Below are positions 6,977 through 15,675 of a stretch of 21,043 nucleotides of DNA, piece after piece. Position 1 is the first letter of the stretch. Each line of letters starts with the position of its first letter. The translations under genes and the position numbers were made by a program. Under the pieces are notes generated by a model. It saw nothing but the letters and a program-made list of their open reading frames with translations, did not search any database and was not told the origin of the DNA. The DNA is taken from assembly GCA_036658435.1 (NCBI GenBank), contig JAVXEO010000042.1, positions 1 through 21,043 of the forward strand, in the 5' to 3' direction. The DNA is from DIGJ01 sp036658435. GTDB lineage: Bacteria > Bacillota > Clostridia > Lachnospirales > Lachnospiraceae.

Positions 6977-8404
6977 ATGGGGCTTAATCAAAACAAGAAA
7001 ATAATCAATGCGATTTGGAAATTGGAGCCATATAACGAAAACAGAGGATCAGAAGAACTGAAATCAATTCATACACGTCTGATAAAAGGAAGAGGAAGCT
7101 TTGAAGTGGTGGTTACAAAGACTTTAAAAGCCTCCATGGAGATTAGCGCACTGGATTTAAAATTGCGGGATCGTGCAGCTACCTTAACGGAAGTGAGCAA
7201 AGAACTGTCTGGTGTAGGAAAGAATATCCAGACAGCGGCCGCTACAACCGCCCAGGTAACCGGAGAAGTTTTAGAGGCTCACGACAGCTTATCTTCTTCT
7301 GTTATGCAGGTAGCAGAGAATGCAGCCGGTGTGCTGGATGAAATCGGAACGAGTGAAACCAATCTGGATGCCATTGTAGAGATGTCCCATGTTACAATGA
7401 AAGATTCGGATCAAATGAAGGAAGACATGGATTCTTTGGTTGAAGTGGTAAAACAAATGCAAAGCGTAATCGAAGCCATTAATTCTATTTCCGGACAGAC
7501 GAATTTACTGGCTCTCAACGCGTCCATTGAAGCAGCAAGAGCCGGAGATGCCGGCCGGGGCTTTGCAGTCGTTGCAGAGGAAATTCGCCAATTGGCAGAA
7601 GAAACAAAAACACTGACAACGAATATGTCAGGATTTTTGGATAACATAGGAAATGCGTCTTCAAAGACCGCATCCAGCGTGGAAAACACAGTGGACTCTT
7701 TAAACAAAATTAATGAGAACCTAGATGTGGTACGTGAAATCAATCATGATAATCGTATGAAAATGGAAGGGATTAATCACTCCATTGAAAATATTGCAGC
7801 AACAACACAGGAAATAAACAGTTCTATTTCTGAATTGAATGAACAGGTTACGCATTTACATAAAGAAAGTGAAAAAGTAAGTGAAGATTCGGTAACATTG
7901 AATGAAATTAGTAATAGCCTTTTTGATGTTATCGACCCCATTGGAAAGATAGAAGGGATTTTAGATGAAACCACAGGGTTAATGGGAAAAATGACACAGG
8001 ATCGTTTTTATATGATAGACAATGGAATGTTTATTCAAAGCGTAAATGGGGCAATAACCGCACATAAGAAGTGGGTAGATTCTTTAAAGAATATAGTGGA
8101 TTTAAAAGAGACCACTCCCGTTCAAACTAACCCACAAAAGTGTGGGTTTGGCCATTTCTATTATGCAATGAATCCAAAGGATAAGCAAATTGCAGAGATA
8201 TGGAAAGAAATTGAAAAAAAACACAGCAGCCTTCATGGAACCGGAAAAGATACAATGGAGCTGGTTAAAAAAGGCGATACGGTGAAAGCGATGCAGCAAT
8301 ATAATAAAGCAGTGGAAATGTCAAAAGATTTGCTTCGTGACTTTGAGCAAGTGAACCAACGGGCAACGGAACTTACGAAACAGGAAATTAATGTATTTGA
8401 TTGA
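6977..8404 (+). CDS. Soluble methyl-accepting chemoreceptor with C-terminal CZB zinc domain
   Basis: A cytoplasmic chemoreceptor of 475 residues with no membrane helix. Residues about 60-330 form the long coiled-coil signalling domain, with the hairpin tip centred on ISGQTNLLALNASIEAAR (171-188), which contacts CheA/CheW. The C-terminal 345-475 is a CZB (chemoreceptor zinc-binding) domain: H363 in HKKW, C389 in CGFGHFY, H416 and H420 in KHSSLH, which would form a 3His/1Cys zinc site. In CZB proteins studied elsewhere this site senses zinc or oxidants such as HOCl. The ATG at 6977 is preferred because AAAGGAG is 9 bases upstream; the in-frame ATG at 6968 abuts that SD. A terminator follows at 8409. 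Confidence 0.93.
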   Translation: MGLNQNKKIINAIWKLEPYNENRGSEELKSIHTRLIKGRGSFEVVVTKTLKASMEISALDLKLRDRAATLTEVSKELSGVGKNIQTAAATTAQVTGEVLEAHDSLSSSVMQVAENAAGVLDEIGTSETNLDAIVEMSHVTMKDSDQMKEDMDSLVEVVKQMQSVIEAINSISGQTNLLALNASIEAARAGDAGRGFAVVAEEIRQLAEETKTLTTNMSGFLDNIGNASSKTASSVENTVDSLNKINENLDVVREINHDNRMKMEGINHSIENIAATTQEINSSISELNEQVTHLHKESEKVSEDSVTLNEISNSLFDVIDPIGKIEGILDETTGLMGKMTQDRFYMIDNGMFIQSVNGAITAHKKWVDSLKNIVDLKETTPVQTNPQKCGFGHFYYAMNPKDKQIAEIWKEIEKKHSSLHGTGKDTMELVKKGDTVKAMQQYNKAVEMSKDLLRDFEQVNQRATELTKQEINVFD

Positions 8405-8408
8405 TTAT

Positions 8409-8441
8409 AAAAAGTGCAGGTCAAAAAAACCTGCACTTTTT
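8409..8441 (+). terminator. Rho-independent terminator after the CZB chemoreceptor
   Basis: A 12-bp stem (aaaaagtgcagg / cctgcacttttt) with a 9-base loop, ending in a T-run five bases after the stop codon. The A-run on the 5' side means it could also act on the opposite strand. Confidence 0.92.
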
Positions 8442-8486
8442 ATCTTTGTACAGCTGTTATTTTTATGGAATGACTGAAATTGGAAT

Positions 8487-8515
8487 TTGAAAATTCTCCT
8501 TTGATGTGTTAACAT
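8487..8515 (+). promoter_or_regulatory. Candidate promoter of the pyruvyl transferase-nucleotidase operon
   Basis: TTGAAA (8487-8492), 17-base spacer, TAACAT (8510-8515), with a TG one base before the -10 (extended -10). It lies between the preceding terminator and the gene start at 8557. Confidence 0.6.
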
Positions 8516-8556
8516 GTTTGTGTATATGTACAAAAGCAGATGGAAGGGAGTCTAGA

Positions 8557-9966
8557 ATGAAAAAAGTTTTAATGAGGGCTATGATGTCTCCGGATGCTGA
8601 AAAATCAGCATTTGAAGTTATATCAAAGAATTTAATTGGAAACAATGCAGGGAATATGATTTATGCAAATAGCATATTTCGTACGATTCTGACAGAAGAT
8701 ACACAGATAGATACCATTGCAACCAATCAAGTGTTTCCACAATCTGAAATTGATAGAATGAATGAAGAATATGACTACTTTATTATTCCCCTGGCCAACG
8801 CCTTTCGTACCAGCTTTATTTCGGAGCTGAAACTTCTTACCAAACTGGTAACCTCCTTAAAAATCCCATGTATTATAGCAGGAGTAGGAATTCAGGTAAG
8901 TCTGGATTTGGGTGTGAACCGTAAGTTTTCTTTTGATGAAACCGTGAAAAATTTTATTGATGCCGTCTTGGAAAAATCATCCATTGTAGGAATTCGAGGA
9001 GAAACCACGGGTGCCTATTTAAATAAACTGGGCTATGTAGAAGAAAAGGATTATACGATAATTGGATGCCCCTCCATGTATATGTTTGGAAAAAATCTAC
9101 CCAAGGCAAGAGTGGGAGGGCTGACTTCAGAATCTGCCGTTAGCATTAACTATAAAATTGATTTACCCCTGTCCTTGCATGAACTAATAAACCGAAGTAT
9201 GGAACAGCTGCCTAATTTTCATTTCATACCACAATCCATTGAAGAATTACGGCTGCTTTATGGGGGAATCCCTTATCCGGTAGAAAAACACAAAGTAGTT
9301 CCGGAAACCTATCCGGTAAAGATTTCCAGCGAAATTTACCGGCAGGATAAGGTACTGGGATTTGTTAATGTAGAAAGCTGGCTGAATTTTCTAAAAGGAG
9401 CAGACTTTTCCTTTGGAAGCCGTATTCATGGAAATATTGCAGCGGTGCTTGCCGGTACCCCCTGCTATATTTTTGCATATGATTCAAGAATTTGTGAATT
9501 GGCAAGTTATCACAACATACCATTTATGCAGGTAAAAGAAATAACGCAGCAGACCAATATATTTGACATTTACGAAAAAACAGATTTTACTTCCGTACAA
9601 AAAGGCCATGAAGAACGTTTTCTGCATTTTTTGGATTTTTTGAATAAAAATAAAATCCCCCATATTTATGATAAAAAAGGAAATATAACAAAAGTTCCAT
9701 TTGAAACCAGGATGGAAGGGGTAAGAACAGAAGAACCGGTACATTCCTTTTCCAGCATTGGTATTGAGGAACAGGAAGAAAGATTGGATCTGTATTATCG
9801 ATATTTTAGAAATCAATGCTGGTCCTTAAAAAAAGAAAGAAACAATCTGTTGGAAGAAATGGAAAAGAAGGAAGAGAGTGAAGAAGAAAAAATAATAGAA
9901 GAAAAAATAACAGAAGAAAAAAAGATAGGAAAAGTCAAAAAATTACTAGATAAATTAGGCATATAA
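8557..9966 (+). CDS. Polysaccharide pyruvyl transferase-family protein with acidic C-terminal tail
   Basis: A 469-residue protein of the polysaccharide pyruvyl transferase family (CsaB/WcaK-like, PF04230). The hallmark block GADFSFGSRIHGNIAAVLAGTP includes S288-R289-I290-H291-G292, and GSRIHG is the family signature. Members transfer pyruvate from phosphoenolpyruvate to sugars of cell-wall or surface polymers; the substrate here is unknown. The last 45 or so residues are a Glu/Lys-rich, probably coiled-coil tail (EEKIIEEKITEEKKIGKVKK) with no link to catalysis. The ATG at 8557 has GGGAG 6 bases upstream; the frame is open to 8506 but that start would fall within the promoter. Only 11 bases separate it from the secreted phosphatase gene, so the two form an operon. 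Confidence 0.85.
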   Translation: MKKVLMRAMMSPDAEKSAFEVISKNLIGNNAGNMIYANSIFRTILTEDTQIDTIATNQVFPQSEIDRMNEEYDYFIIPLANAFRTSFISELKLLTKLVTSLKIPCIIAGVGIQVSLDLGVNRKFSFDETVKNFIDAVLEKSSIVGIRGETTGAYLNKLGYVEEKDYTIIGCPSMYMFGKNLPKARVGGLTSESAVSINYKIDLPLSLHELINRSMEQLPNFHFIPQSIEELRLLYGGIPYPVEKHKVVPETYPVKISSEIYRQDKVLGFVNVESWLNFLKGADFSFGSRIHGNIAAVLAGTPCYIFAYDSRICELASYHNIPFMQVKEITQQTNIFDIYEKTDFTSVQKGHEERFLHFLDFLNKNKIPHIYDKKGNITKVPFETRMEGVRTEEPVHSFSSIGIEEQEERLDLYYRYFRNQCWSLKKERNNLLEEMEKKEESEEEKIIEEKITEEKKIGKVKKLLDKLGI

Positions 9967-9977
9967 AGGACAAGAAA

Positions 9978-12900
9978 ATGAAAAGTAAGAAGAAAATTAT
10001 AATTATAATACTAGCGATTCTATTAATAACGGATATGGTTCCAAAGGGAAAGTATGTGAAGGCAGAAGAAACGGCAACGGTACGTATTATATCCACAACG
10101 GATCTTCATGGACAACTGGCCAATGTAAATTATGATACAGCAGGTGAACGCAGCGTAGGAAGTCTGGCACAGGCATACAGCCTTATTAAGGAAGCAAGGG
10201 AGGAGGTTAAGAAAGGAACCAGCATTACCGTAGATGCAGGGGATACTATTTATGGATATGGAAGCAATATTGTAAGTGGAAATGACGGAAGTGACTATAT
10301 GTATTCGGTTATGGCAAAAATGGGATATGATGCCCTGATTCTTGGAAACCATGATTTTGACTATGGGTATGATTATGTAAAAGATCAGCTAAATAAGGCG
10401 GGCCTTTTTAATAAGTGTGTAATGTCCAATGTTTTTGATGCGGTAACGGGAGAAAATATTGGAGATGAAAACAAAATAATTACAAAGACCCTGACCACCT
10501 CCAAAGGGAAAAAAATCAATGTGAAAATAGGAATTATCGGAGTAACCCGTCCATCGTTGACCACTTATTACAATCACAAAGGAATACTCACTACAAAGGA
10601 CATTCTGGAAAGTACGGAAGAACAGGTGGAAAAATTAAAAAGCAAGGGTTCCGATGTAATCGTTGCTGTGGCACACAGTGGAATTGGGCCGGTAAATCCA
10701 TCGGAAATGGCGGGAGATGTTTCTTATGCCCTTAGTAAGATAGAAGGAGTGGATGCCGTTATGTGCGGACATGCTCATTTGAACTTTCCTTCTGGAAATC
10801 CAAAGGTTCAAAAGTATTACGATTACCCCAATGTAGTACGAAGCACAGGGCTGATGAATGGAAAACCGGTGGTTATGGTGGCAGATCGAGGGGTAGGAGT
10901 CGGAATTGCAGATTTAAAGCTGCAGATTGACAATGGAAAGATAAAAGTAGTAGGAAGCAAGGCAGCTATTAAATATGCCAGAAAAGAAACGGTTCAGGAT
11001 CCTATTATTTTAAAATATCAGGAAGCGTATGACCAGGAAATCAAAAAAACGTATAGCGAAGAAGTTGGAGAATTAGAGGATGGAAAAAGTATTACCAATT
11101 ATTTTGGACTCTTATCCGACAACACCTCCATTCAACTGGTGAACGAGGCAAAAATTCAATTAGGGCTGGAGTACACGAATTTAAAGAATCCGGAGTACAA
11201 AGATTATCCGGTCATAGCCGTATCCAATTATAAAAAATATGGCTTGGAGTCAAAAGATGATTATGTTAATGTAAGCGGAAAAATTACCATGGGTGATATT
11301 TTAGGAATTCAGTCCTACTATCATGACTATGCGTATATATACTGGATTACAGGGAAACAACTGAGAGACTGGCTGGAATGGACGGCCAGTGCCTATGCCG
11401 TAGCAGGAAGCAGATCAAAAACCGGTGATGAAGTTATGGATGGCTACATCAGCCAGATGAAGATGGAATCTTTAATAAAAAAAGACTGGCTTAGCAATTG
11501 GAGCAATTTTGGAATGTTTGATGGAATCGAGTATGAAATCGACATTACGAATCCGCCAAAGTATTCCTTAAAGGGTGACATTATAAATCAAGGAAGCTTT
11601 CGAATTACCAATCTTTCTTACAATGGGGAGCCAATCAAAGAAGATATGAAACTTATTTTAGTTTCTGATATTATTACACCAACGAAAACCATTGTGGGAA
11701 ATGAACTTTCCAAGCAAAGAATTTATAAAGGAACCGAATATAGTGCAAATTTACTCAAGAATTATATAAAAGATCAAAGCAAATTTGGAAAAATTTATAC
11801 AAAAGCAGACGATAATTGGAAGGTAACCATTCCTGCTTCCGAAAATTATTTAGTAAGGTCTAGTGCAGATTCGGAGGATATAGCCAAACAACAGAGCTGG
11901 TATCAGGAAACCTTAGAGATCCGAAATAATTATGCATACTATAAGGCCTCTTTTACGGAGGAAGAAAAAAAGGATACCGATAGTCCTTTGCTGGTAGTTG
12001 CCCCCCTTATAAAGATAAGAACGGACAAGGAGATTCCCGTTGCAGTCCAGGCAAATGATATTTCAGGAATCCGTACTTTAAAGTATGCTAAGGGAAAACT
12101 AACGGAGGAGGATATGGCATGGATGAATTCCTTAAGCACCACCATTCAGGACGGAGAATTTTACGTAAAAGAAAATGGAGTTTACAGTATTTTAGCCATA
12201 GACAACCAGGGAAATAAAAGAATAAATTACATTGAAATTAAAAATATAGACCCTCAGGCATTGCAGATTCCGGAGATAAACCGCATTACCAATAAGACGG
12301 CATCCATTAGTGGAATAGGGGAACCGGAGGCAGGCATAACAATAGAAATCGATGGAAAAACGTATAAAACACAAGCCGATGAGAATGGCGCCTTTCTCTG
12401 TAAAATCAAATATCCTTATGCAGACAGCCTGGTGCGAATAAAACAACAAAAGGGTGGAAGAGAAAGTGATTATGTAGAGCTTACGGTATTACGCGCGGGT
12501 CCTAACTTTCCGATTGTGGATCCAATTACGAATAAAACCAACAAAATTACTGCAAATATGAAGGATAGAACCAGCCAGATCGTTGCGATAGTAAATGAGA
12601 AAACGGTTTATGTAGGAGAAAATGGTGGAAAAAAACTATTTATGAGTTCATCACGTTATAATGCAGCCTATGATATTATAGAAACAAAATTTACAAAAGA
12701 TGGGAATAAAGCGGCATTATCCATACCGGTACCTTTGACCGGCACTAAAATGAAAGTCTTTTCAATGGATCATATTGGACGTGTTAACTATCCAATTAAT
12801 TTTAAAGTAAAAGAAGTGGCTCCGGAAATGCCGATATTTTATAAGGTATGTGATGGAGAACAATATGTTTACGGGTACATTCCGGCTGCCAGGGAAATAG

Positions 12901-13649
12901 AATATCCCGTTACCGTAACGGTTGGAGAGAATCAATATTATGGTACCAGTGATACTAGCGGCAAATTTATAGTCAAGGTTGCAGACCTGAAAGCAGGAGA
13001 AACCATATACGCCAAGGTTTCTGATGAGGTAAATGGTAAAAAAAGAGAAAGTGCAAGTGGAAAAATACAAGTAGATTCTTATGAAAAATATAAGGTACCT
13101 AAAGACAGTAGTTCCATTCAGCTAGAACCAATGAACGATAAGGACTTGATAGTAAAAGGTTTTGTTCGCGATTTTACCGGTACTGTTTGTGTGAAAGTCG
13201 GAAAACAAGGCTATGATATTTCTCTTGCCACAACGAACTATTTTGAAATTCCTCTGGAAGAACCATTAAAACCAGGTGAAAGAGTAACGGTAGTTGTGAG
13301 AAAAGATAGAAATGAGATTAAGGAAGCCGCGGGAATTACCGTTGAAATGTCCCTGCCGGCGAAACCGGAACTTCTGAATAAAAAAATCTACACGACAACA
13401 AAAACAGTTCGTATAGAAAGTACGGAAAAGTGTAACGCTGTGGTAAAGATTGGCGGAAAAAGCTATATTGGGAATAAAGGTACCTATGATATCGATACCG
13501 GGACTTACCTTTATGAAGTAAAAATCGAGAAATCCAAAGCAGGAAAATCGGTATATATCTTTATGGAGAATGCTGCCGGAAAAAGTAATAGAATTAAGTG
13601 TAACATTGAAGAAAAGGAAATAGAGAAAGAAATAAAAAAGAAGAAATAA
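9978..13649 (+). CDS. Secreted CpdB/5'-nucleotidase-type phosphatase with Ig-like repeats
   Basis: A 1223-residue exported enzyme. Residues 1-29 are a signal peptide (MKSKKK, a hydrophobic stretch, then VKA before EE). A calcineurin-like metallophosphatase domain follows (about 34-330), with metal ligands in TTDLHG (D42, H44), DAGD (D87), GNHDFDYG (N124, H125), H233 and GHAH (H265, H267). A 5'-nucleotidase C-terminal domain spans about 360-610. The YDYPN...STGLMNGKPVVMV segment resembles CpdB-type 2',3'-cyclic-nucleotide phosphodiesterase/3'-nucleotidases more than plain UshA. From about 660 onward come Ig-like units, roughly at 762, 840, 947, 1040 and 1126; the first is a typical bacterial Ig domain (ISGIGEPEAGITIEIDGKTY). 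No LPxTG or membrane anchor ends the protein, only a Lys/Glu tail. AAAGGA lies 7 bases before the ATG. Confidence 0.88.
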   Translation: MKSKKKIIIIILAILLITDMVPKGKYVKAEETATVRIISTTDLHGQLANVNYDTAGERSVGSLAQAYSLIKEAREEVKKGTSITVDAGDTIYGYGSNIVSGNDGSDYMYSVMAKMGYDALILGNHDFDYGYDYVKDQLNKAGLFNKCVMSNVFDAVTGENIGDENKIITKTLTTSKGKKINVKIGIIGVTRPSLTTYYNHKGILTTKDILESTEEQVEKLKSKGSDVIVAVAHSGIGPVNPSEMAGDVSYALSKIEGVDAVMCGHAHLNFPSGNPKVQKYYDYPNVVRSTGLMNGKPVVMVADRGVGVGIADLKLQIDNGKIKVVGSKAAIKYARKETVQDPIILKYQEAYDQEIKKTYSEEVGELEDGKSITNYFGLLSDNTSIQLVNEAKIQLGLEYTNLKNPEYKDYPVIAVSNYKKYGLESKDDYVNVSGKITMGDILGIQSYYHDYAYIYWITGKQLRDWLEWTASAYAVAGSRSKTGDEVMDGYISQMKMESLIKKDWLSNWSNFGMFDGIEYEIDITNPPKYSLKGDIINQGSFRITNLSYNGEPIKEDMKLILVSDIITPTKTIVGNELSKQRIYKGTEYSANLLKNYIKDQSKFGKIYTKADDNWKVTIPASENYLVRSSADSEDIAKQQSWYQETLEIRNNYAYYKASFTEEEKKDTDSPLLVVAPLIKIRTDKEIPVAVQANDISGIRTLKYAKGKLTEEDMAWMNSLSTTIQDGEFYVKENGVYSILAIDNQGNKRINYIEIKNIDPQALQIPEINRITNKTASISGIGEPEAGITIEIDGKTYKTQADENGAFLCKIKYPYADSLVRIKQQKGGRESDYVELTVLRAGPNFPIVDPITNKTNKITANMKDRTSQIVAIVNEKTVYVGENGGKKLFMSSSRYNAAYDIIETKFTKDGNKAALSIPVPLTGTKMKVFSMDHIGRVNYPINFKVKEVAPEMPIFYKVCDGEQYVYGYIPAAREIEYPVTVTVGENQYYGTSDTSGKFIVKVADLKAGETIYAKVSDEVNGKKRESASGKIQVDSYEKYKVPKDSSSIQLEPMNDKDLIVKGFVRDFTGTVCVKVGKQGYDISLATTNYFEIPLEEPLKPGERVTVVVRKDRNEIKEAAGITVEMSLPAKPELLNKKIYTTTKTVRIESTEKCNAVVKIGGKSYIGNKGTYDIDTGTYLYEVKIEKSKAGKSVYIFMENAAGKSNRIKCNIEEKEIEKEIKKKK

Positions 13650-13670
13650 AAAAGAAGAAATAAAAAAGAG
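13629..13670 (+). repeat. Three tandem 14-bp repeats across the stop codon
   Basis: The unit gaaataaaaaagaa occurs at 13629-13642 and 13643-13656, and with one change (final g) at 13657-13670. The first two copies encode the nucleotidase C-terminus and contain its stop codon. Because 14 is not a multiple of three, gain or loss of a unit would shift the reading frame at the end of the protein. Confidence 0.8.
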
Positions 13671-13679
13671 TATGAAATA

Positions 13680-13721
13680 AAAGATGCGGAATCTGCAGGA
13701 TGATGTAGATTCGGCATCTTT
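13680..13721. terminator. Terminator between the nucleotidase and the minus-strand chemoreceptor
   Basis: A 15-bp stem with one mismatch (aaagatgcggaatct / agattcggcatcttt) around a 12-base loop, with T-rich flanks on both strands. It sits between two convergent genes and can serve both. Confidence 0.8.
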
Positions 13722-13737
13722 TAAAATGAAAGGAAAA

Positions 13738-14565
13738 TTACTGGCGAATAGCAAAATCCACTAAATCCTGGGAACAGGTAGTAATTCCGGTTAATTTTTT
13801 ACGAATTTCGCTGATGGAGGCAGACTGGGTAATGGCAGCTTCCCCGGCTTTTTCGATTTTCTCAGTAATACTATTTAACTGATTAAAAACGTCTGACAAG
13901 GATATGTTAATTTCTTTTGCAGAGGAACCACTTAATTTTGCAAGCTTACCCATTTCATTGGCAACTACAGAAAATCCCCGGCCGGCATCGCCAACACGGG
14001 CTGCTTCAATAGAAGCATTTAAAGCCAATATATTGGACTTGGAAGCACTGCCTTCAATGGAACGGATAAGAGAAGCTGCTTTTTCTGTTTGCTGCTGCAC
14101 AAGAGAAGCCGCAGAACGAATATTATTTAAGGCTTCTACCAAATCAACAACACTGCTGTTAACGGTATCAATCTCATTTTCTGTTTGTAAAAGATCCGCA
14201 TTTAGAACTTTAGAATTTTGAATAATTCGATCGTGTTCTTCTCTGGATGCCGTATACATAACAAGACCAACCAAAGTTCCGCGATCATAGATAGGAGTTA
14301 CAATATCCATAACCGGAAATCCCAAGACTTCCTTTGGCAGTTTCTCACTTACTTGCTTACCGGATGCCAGAACATCTATTAAAATTCCGAATTCTTTCGA
14401 AATCTTGTCTCCCGTACGAATTCCTCCCGAAAGACGAAATCCATTCGCTTCCCAAATCCCCAAACAAGTTTCGGTATCACAAAGACCAAGACGCATATCC
14501 TGTCCGGTTAAATTCTTTAATTCCGGAAGAACGGTTAATAAAGCTTCAATTTTTGCATTCCTCAT
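13738..14565 (-). CDS. Small soluble chemoreceptor (YfmS-like)
   Basis: A 275-residue cytoplasmic methyl-accepting-type protein without membrane helices. Residues 1 to about 115 form a small sensor-like domain (LCDTETCLGIWEANGFRLSGG, PIYDRGTLVGLVMYTA) that looks like a PAS/Cache-type fold, with C29 and C34 close together. Residues about 120-275 form a short signalling coiled coil with the tip KSNILALNASIEAARVGDAGRGFSVVA (177-203), close to the consensus, so CheA/CheW contact is likely. Size and layout are like B. subtilis YfmS, a soluble chemoreceptor of about 286 residues. AAAGGAGG lies about 8 bases upstream of the ATG. A minus-strand tataat (complement of 14613-14618) with a preceding TG is a likely -10. 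The ligand is unknown. Confidence 0.88.
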   Translation of the reverse strand: MRNAKIEALLTVLPELKNLTGQDMRLGLCDTETCLGIWEANGFRLSGGIRTGDKISKEFGILIDVLASGKQVSEKLPKEVLGFPVMDIVTPIYDRGTLVGLVMYTASREEHDRIIQNSKVLNADLLQTENEIDTVNSSVVDLVEALNNIRSAASLVQQQTEKAASLIRSIEGSASKSNILALNASIEAARVGDAGRGFSVVANEMGKLAKLSGSSAKEINISLSDVFNQLNSITEKIEKAGEAAITQSASISEIRKKLTGITTCSQDLVDFAIRQ

Positions 14566-14612
14566 TACAAAAGACCTCCTTTTATAAAATCCCCAAAAGC
14601 TTACTAATTTTT

Positions 14613-14618
14613 ATTATA
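14613..14618 (-). promoter_or_regulatory. -10 box of the small chemoreceptor gene
   Basis: On the minus strand tgttataat gives an extended -10 (TG-n-TATAAT). Upstream ttttgcaaa is only a weak -35 at 15-17 bases. It lies about 50 bases before the ATG. Confidence 0.5.
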
Positions 14619-14661
14619 ACATAAAAAAAGTATTTGCAAAAGAAGAAATAAACAGAAAACC

Positions 14662-14690
14662 TTTATTTTTATGAGAAAAAGTAGTAAAAT
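14662..14690 (+). promoter_or_regulatory. Weak candidate promoter of the transglutaminase-pilus gene train
   Basis: TTTATT (14662-14667), 17-base spacer, TAAAAT (14685-14690). The -35 is poor, so expression may need an activator or another sigma factor. It is back to back with the promoter of the minus-strand chemoreceptor. Confidence 0.35.
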
Positions 14691-14700
14691 TAGAATAGAA

Positions 14701-14724
14701 GAAATCAAAGAAGAAATCAAAGAA
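14701..14724 (+). repeat. Tandem 12-bp repeat in the transglutaminase 5' leader
   Basis: gaaatcaaagaa occurs twice in tandem at 14701-14712 and 14713-14724, followed by a related gaaagaagg that becomes the SD (AGGAGG, 14731-14736). It lies between the candidate promoter and the start codon. Confidence 0.65.
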
Positions 14725-14743
14725 GAAAGAAGGAGGCATTTCA

Positions 14744-15616
14744 ATGAAAAACATGGAGAAAAGATTATTTCAAGTGATGATCGTCCTTTTACTATCCATG
14801 AGCTGTTTTGGTAAGGCAAAGGCCGGAGAAGTTGGGGAGGATGCAATAAAAGAAAATGAGTATGCGGTCATAGATTGCTCCAATAAAATGGATGGATATA
14901 TGGAAGTACAATACAAAAAATCAACTTCAAAAAAAGTGAAGACACAGGTTACGGGACCCAGTGGAATCGTGTATACCTATGATATAATTCCGGGAAGAAA
15001 TGAAATTCTCCCACTGTCAGACGGAAATGGAACTTACAAGACGGCAGTCTTTCAAAATATTACAGGTACGAAATATTCCATGGTTTTATCCCAGAGCTTT
15101 GAACTTCAGCTTAAAAATGAATTTGCACCATTTTTACGGTCGAATCAATTCGTAAATTATAATAAAAACAGTATGGTAGTAAAAAAGGCAAAGTCACTCA
15201 CAAAAGGAATAAAAGATCCTACCGACCAAATTAAAAAAGTATATGATTTCGTTACCACCAATTTTACCTATGATAAAAAAAAGGCAGCTACGGTTAAAAG
15301 TGGATATCTTCCCAATGTAGATTCTGTTTTAAAGAAAAAAAAGGGAATTTGTTTTGACTATGCAGCGGTAATGGCGGCAATGCTAAGAAGCAAAAATATT
15401 CCAACAAAACTAGTAGTAGGCTATAATGAAGGTGCCTACCACGCCTGGCTTAATGTGTATACAAAGGAGACGGGATGGATGGATCAAATTATCTCCTTCA
15501 ATGGAAATACTTGGAAAATCATGGATCCAACCCTTGCATCCGCAGTCAAATCAAATAAGGATGTAAAGAAGCACATTGGAGATGGTTCCACTTATAAGTC
15601 AAAGTACATTTACTAA
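14744..15616 (+). CDS. Secreted transglutaminase-like (papain-fold) protein
   Basis: A 290-residue exported protein. Residues 1-27 form a signal peptide (MEKRLF, a hydrophobic run, then AKA before GE); C21 is not in a good lipobox, so a lipoprotein is unlikely. A beta-rich N-terminal part of unknown role (about 40-125) precedes a transglutaminase-core domain with the catalytic triad C203 in KKGICFDYAAVMAAMLR, H233 in AYHAWLNVY and D261 in WKIMDPT. Bacterial members are mostly proteases or amidases, or modify surface proteins or peptidoglycan, rather than cross-linkers. AGGAGG lies 7 bases before the ATG. No terminator is visible in the 59 bases before pilC, so it may be the first gene of the pilus operon and act on that machine or its pilins; that link is inference. 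Confidence 0.86.
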   Translation: MKNMEKRLFQVMIVLLLSMSCFGKAKAGEVGEDAIKENEYAVIDCSNKMDGYMEVQYKKSTSKKVKTQVTGPSGIVYTYDIIPGRNEILPLSDGNGTYKTAVFQNITGTKYSMVLSQSFELQLKNEFAPFLRSNQFVNYNKNSMVVKKAKSLTKGIKDPTDQIKKVYDFVTTNFTYDKKKAATVKSGYLPNVDSVLKKKKGICFDYAAVMAAMLRSKNIPTKLVVGYNEGAYHAWLNVYTKETGWMDQIISFNGNTWKIMDPTLASAVKSNKDVKKHIGDGSTYKSKYIY

Positions 15617-15675
15617 ATAGAAGCATTCTTTGGGATAATTTGCCCGTACAAAAGGAAAAAAGAGGAGCTTAGAGC

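Noticed and set aside
14744..14830. Lipoprotein signal at C21 of the transglutaminase-like protein
   Set aside because: The residues before C21 (S-M-S) do not fit a lipobox; AKA before G28 fits ordinary signal peptidase I better.
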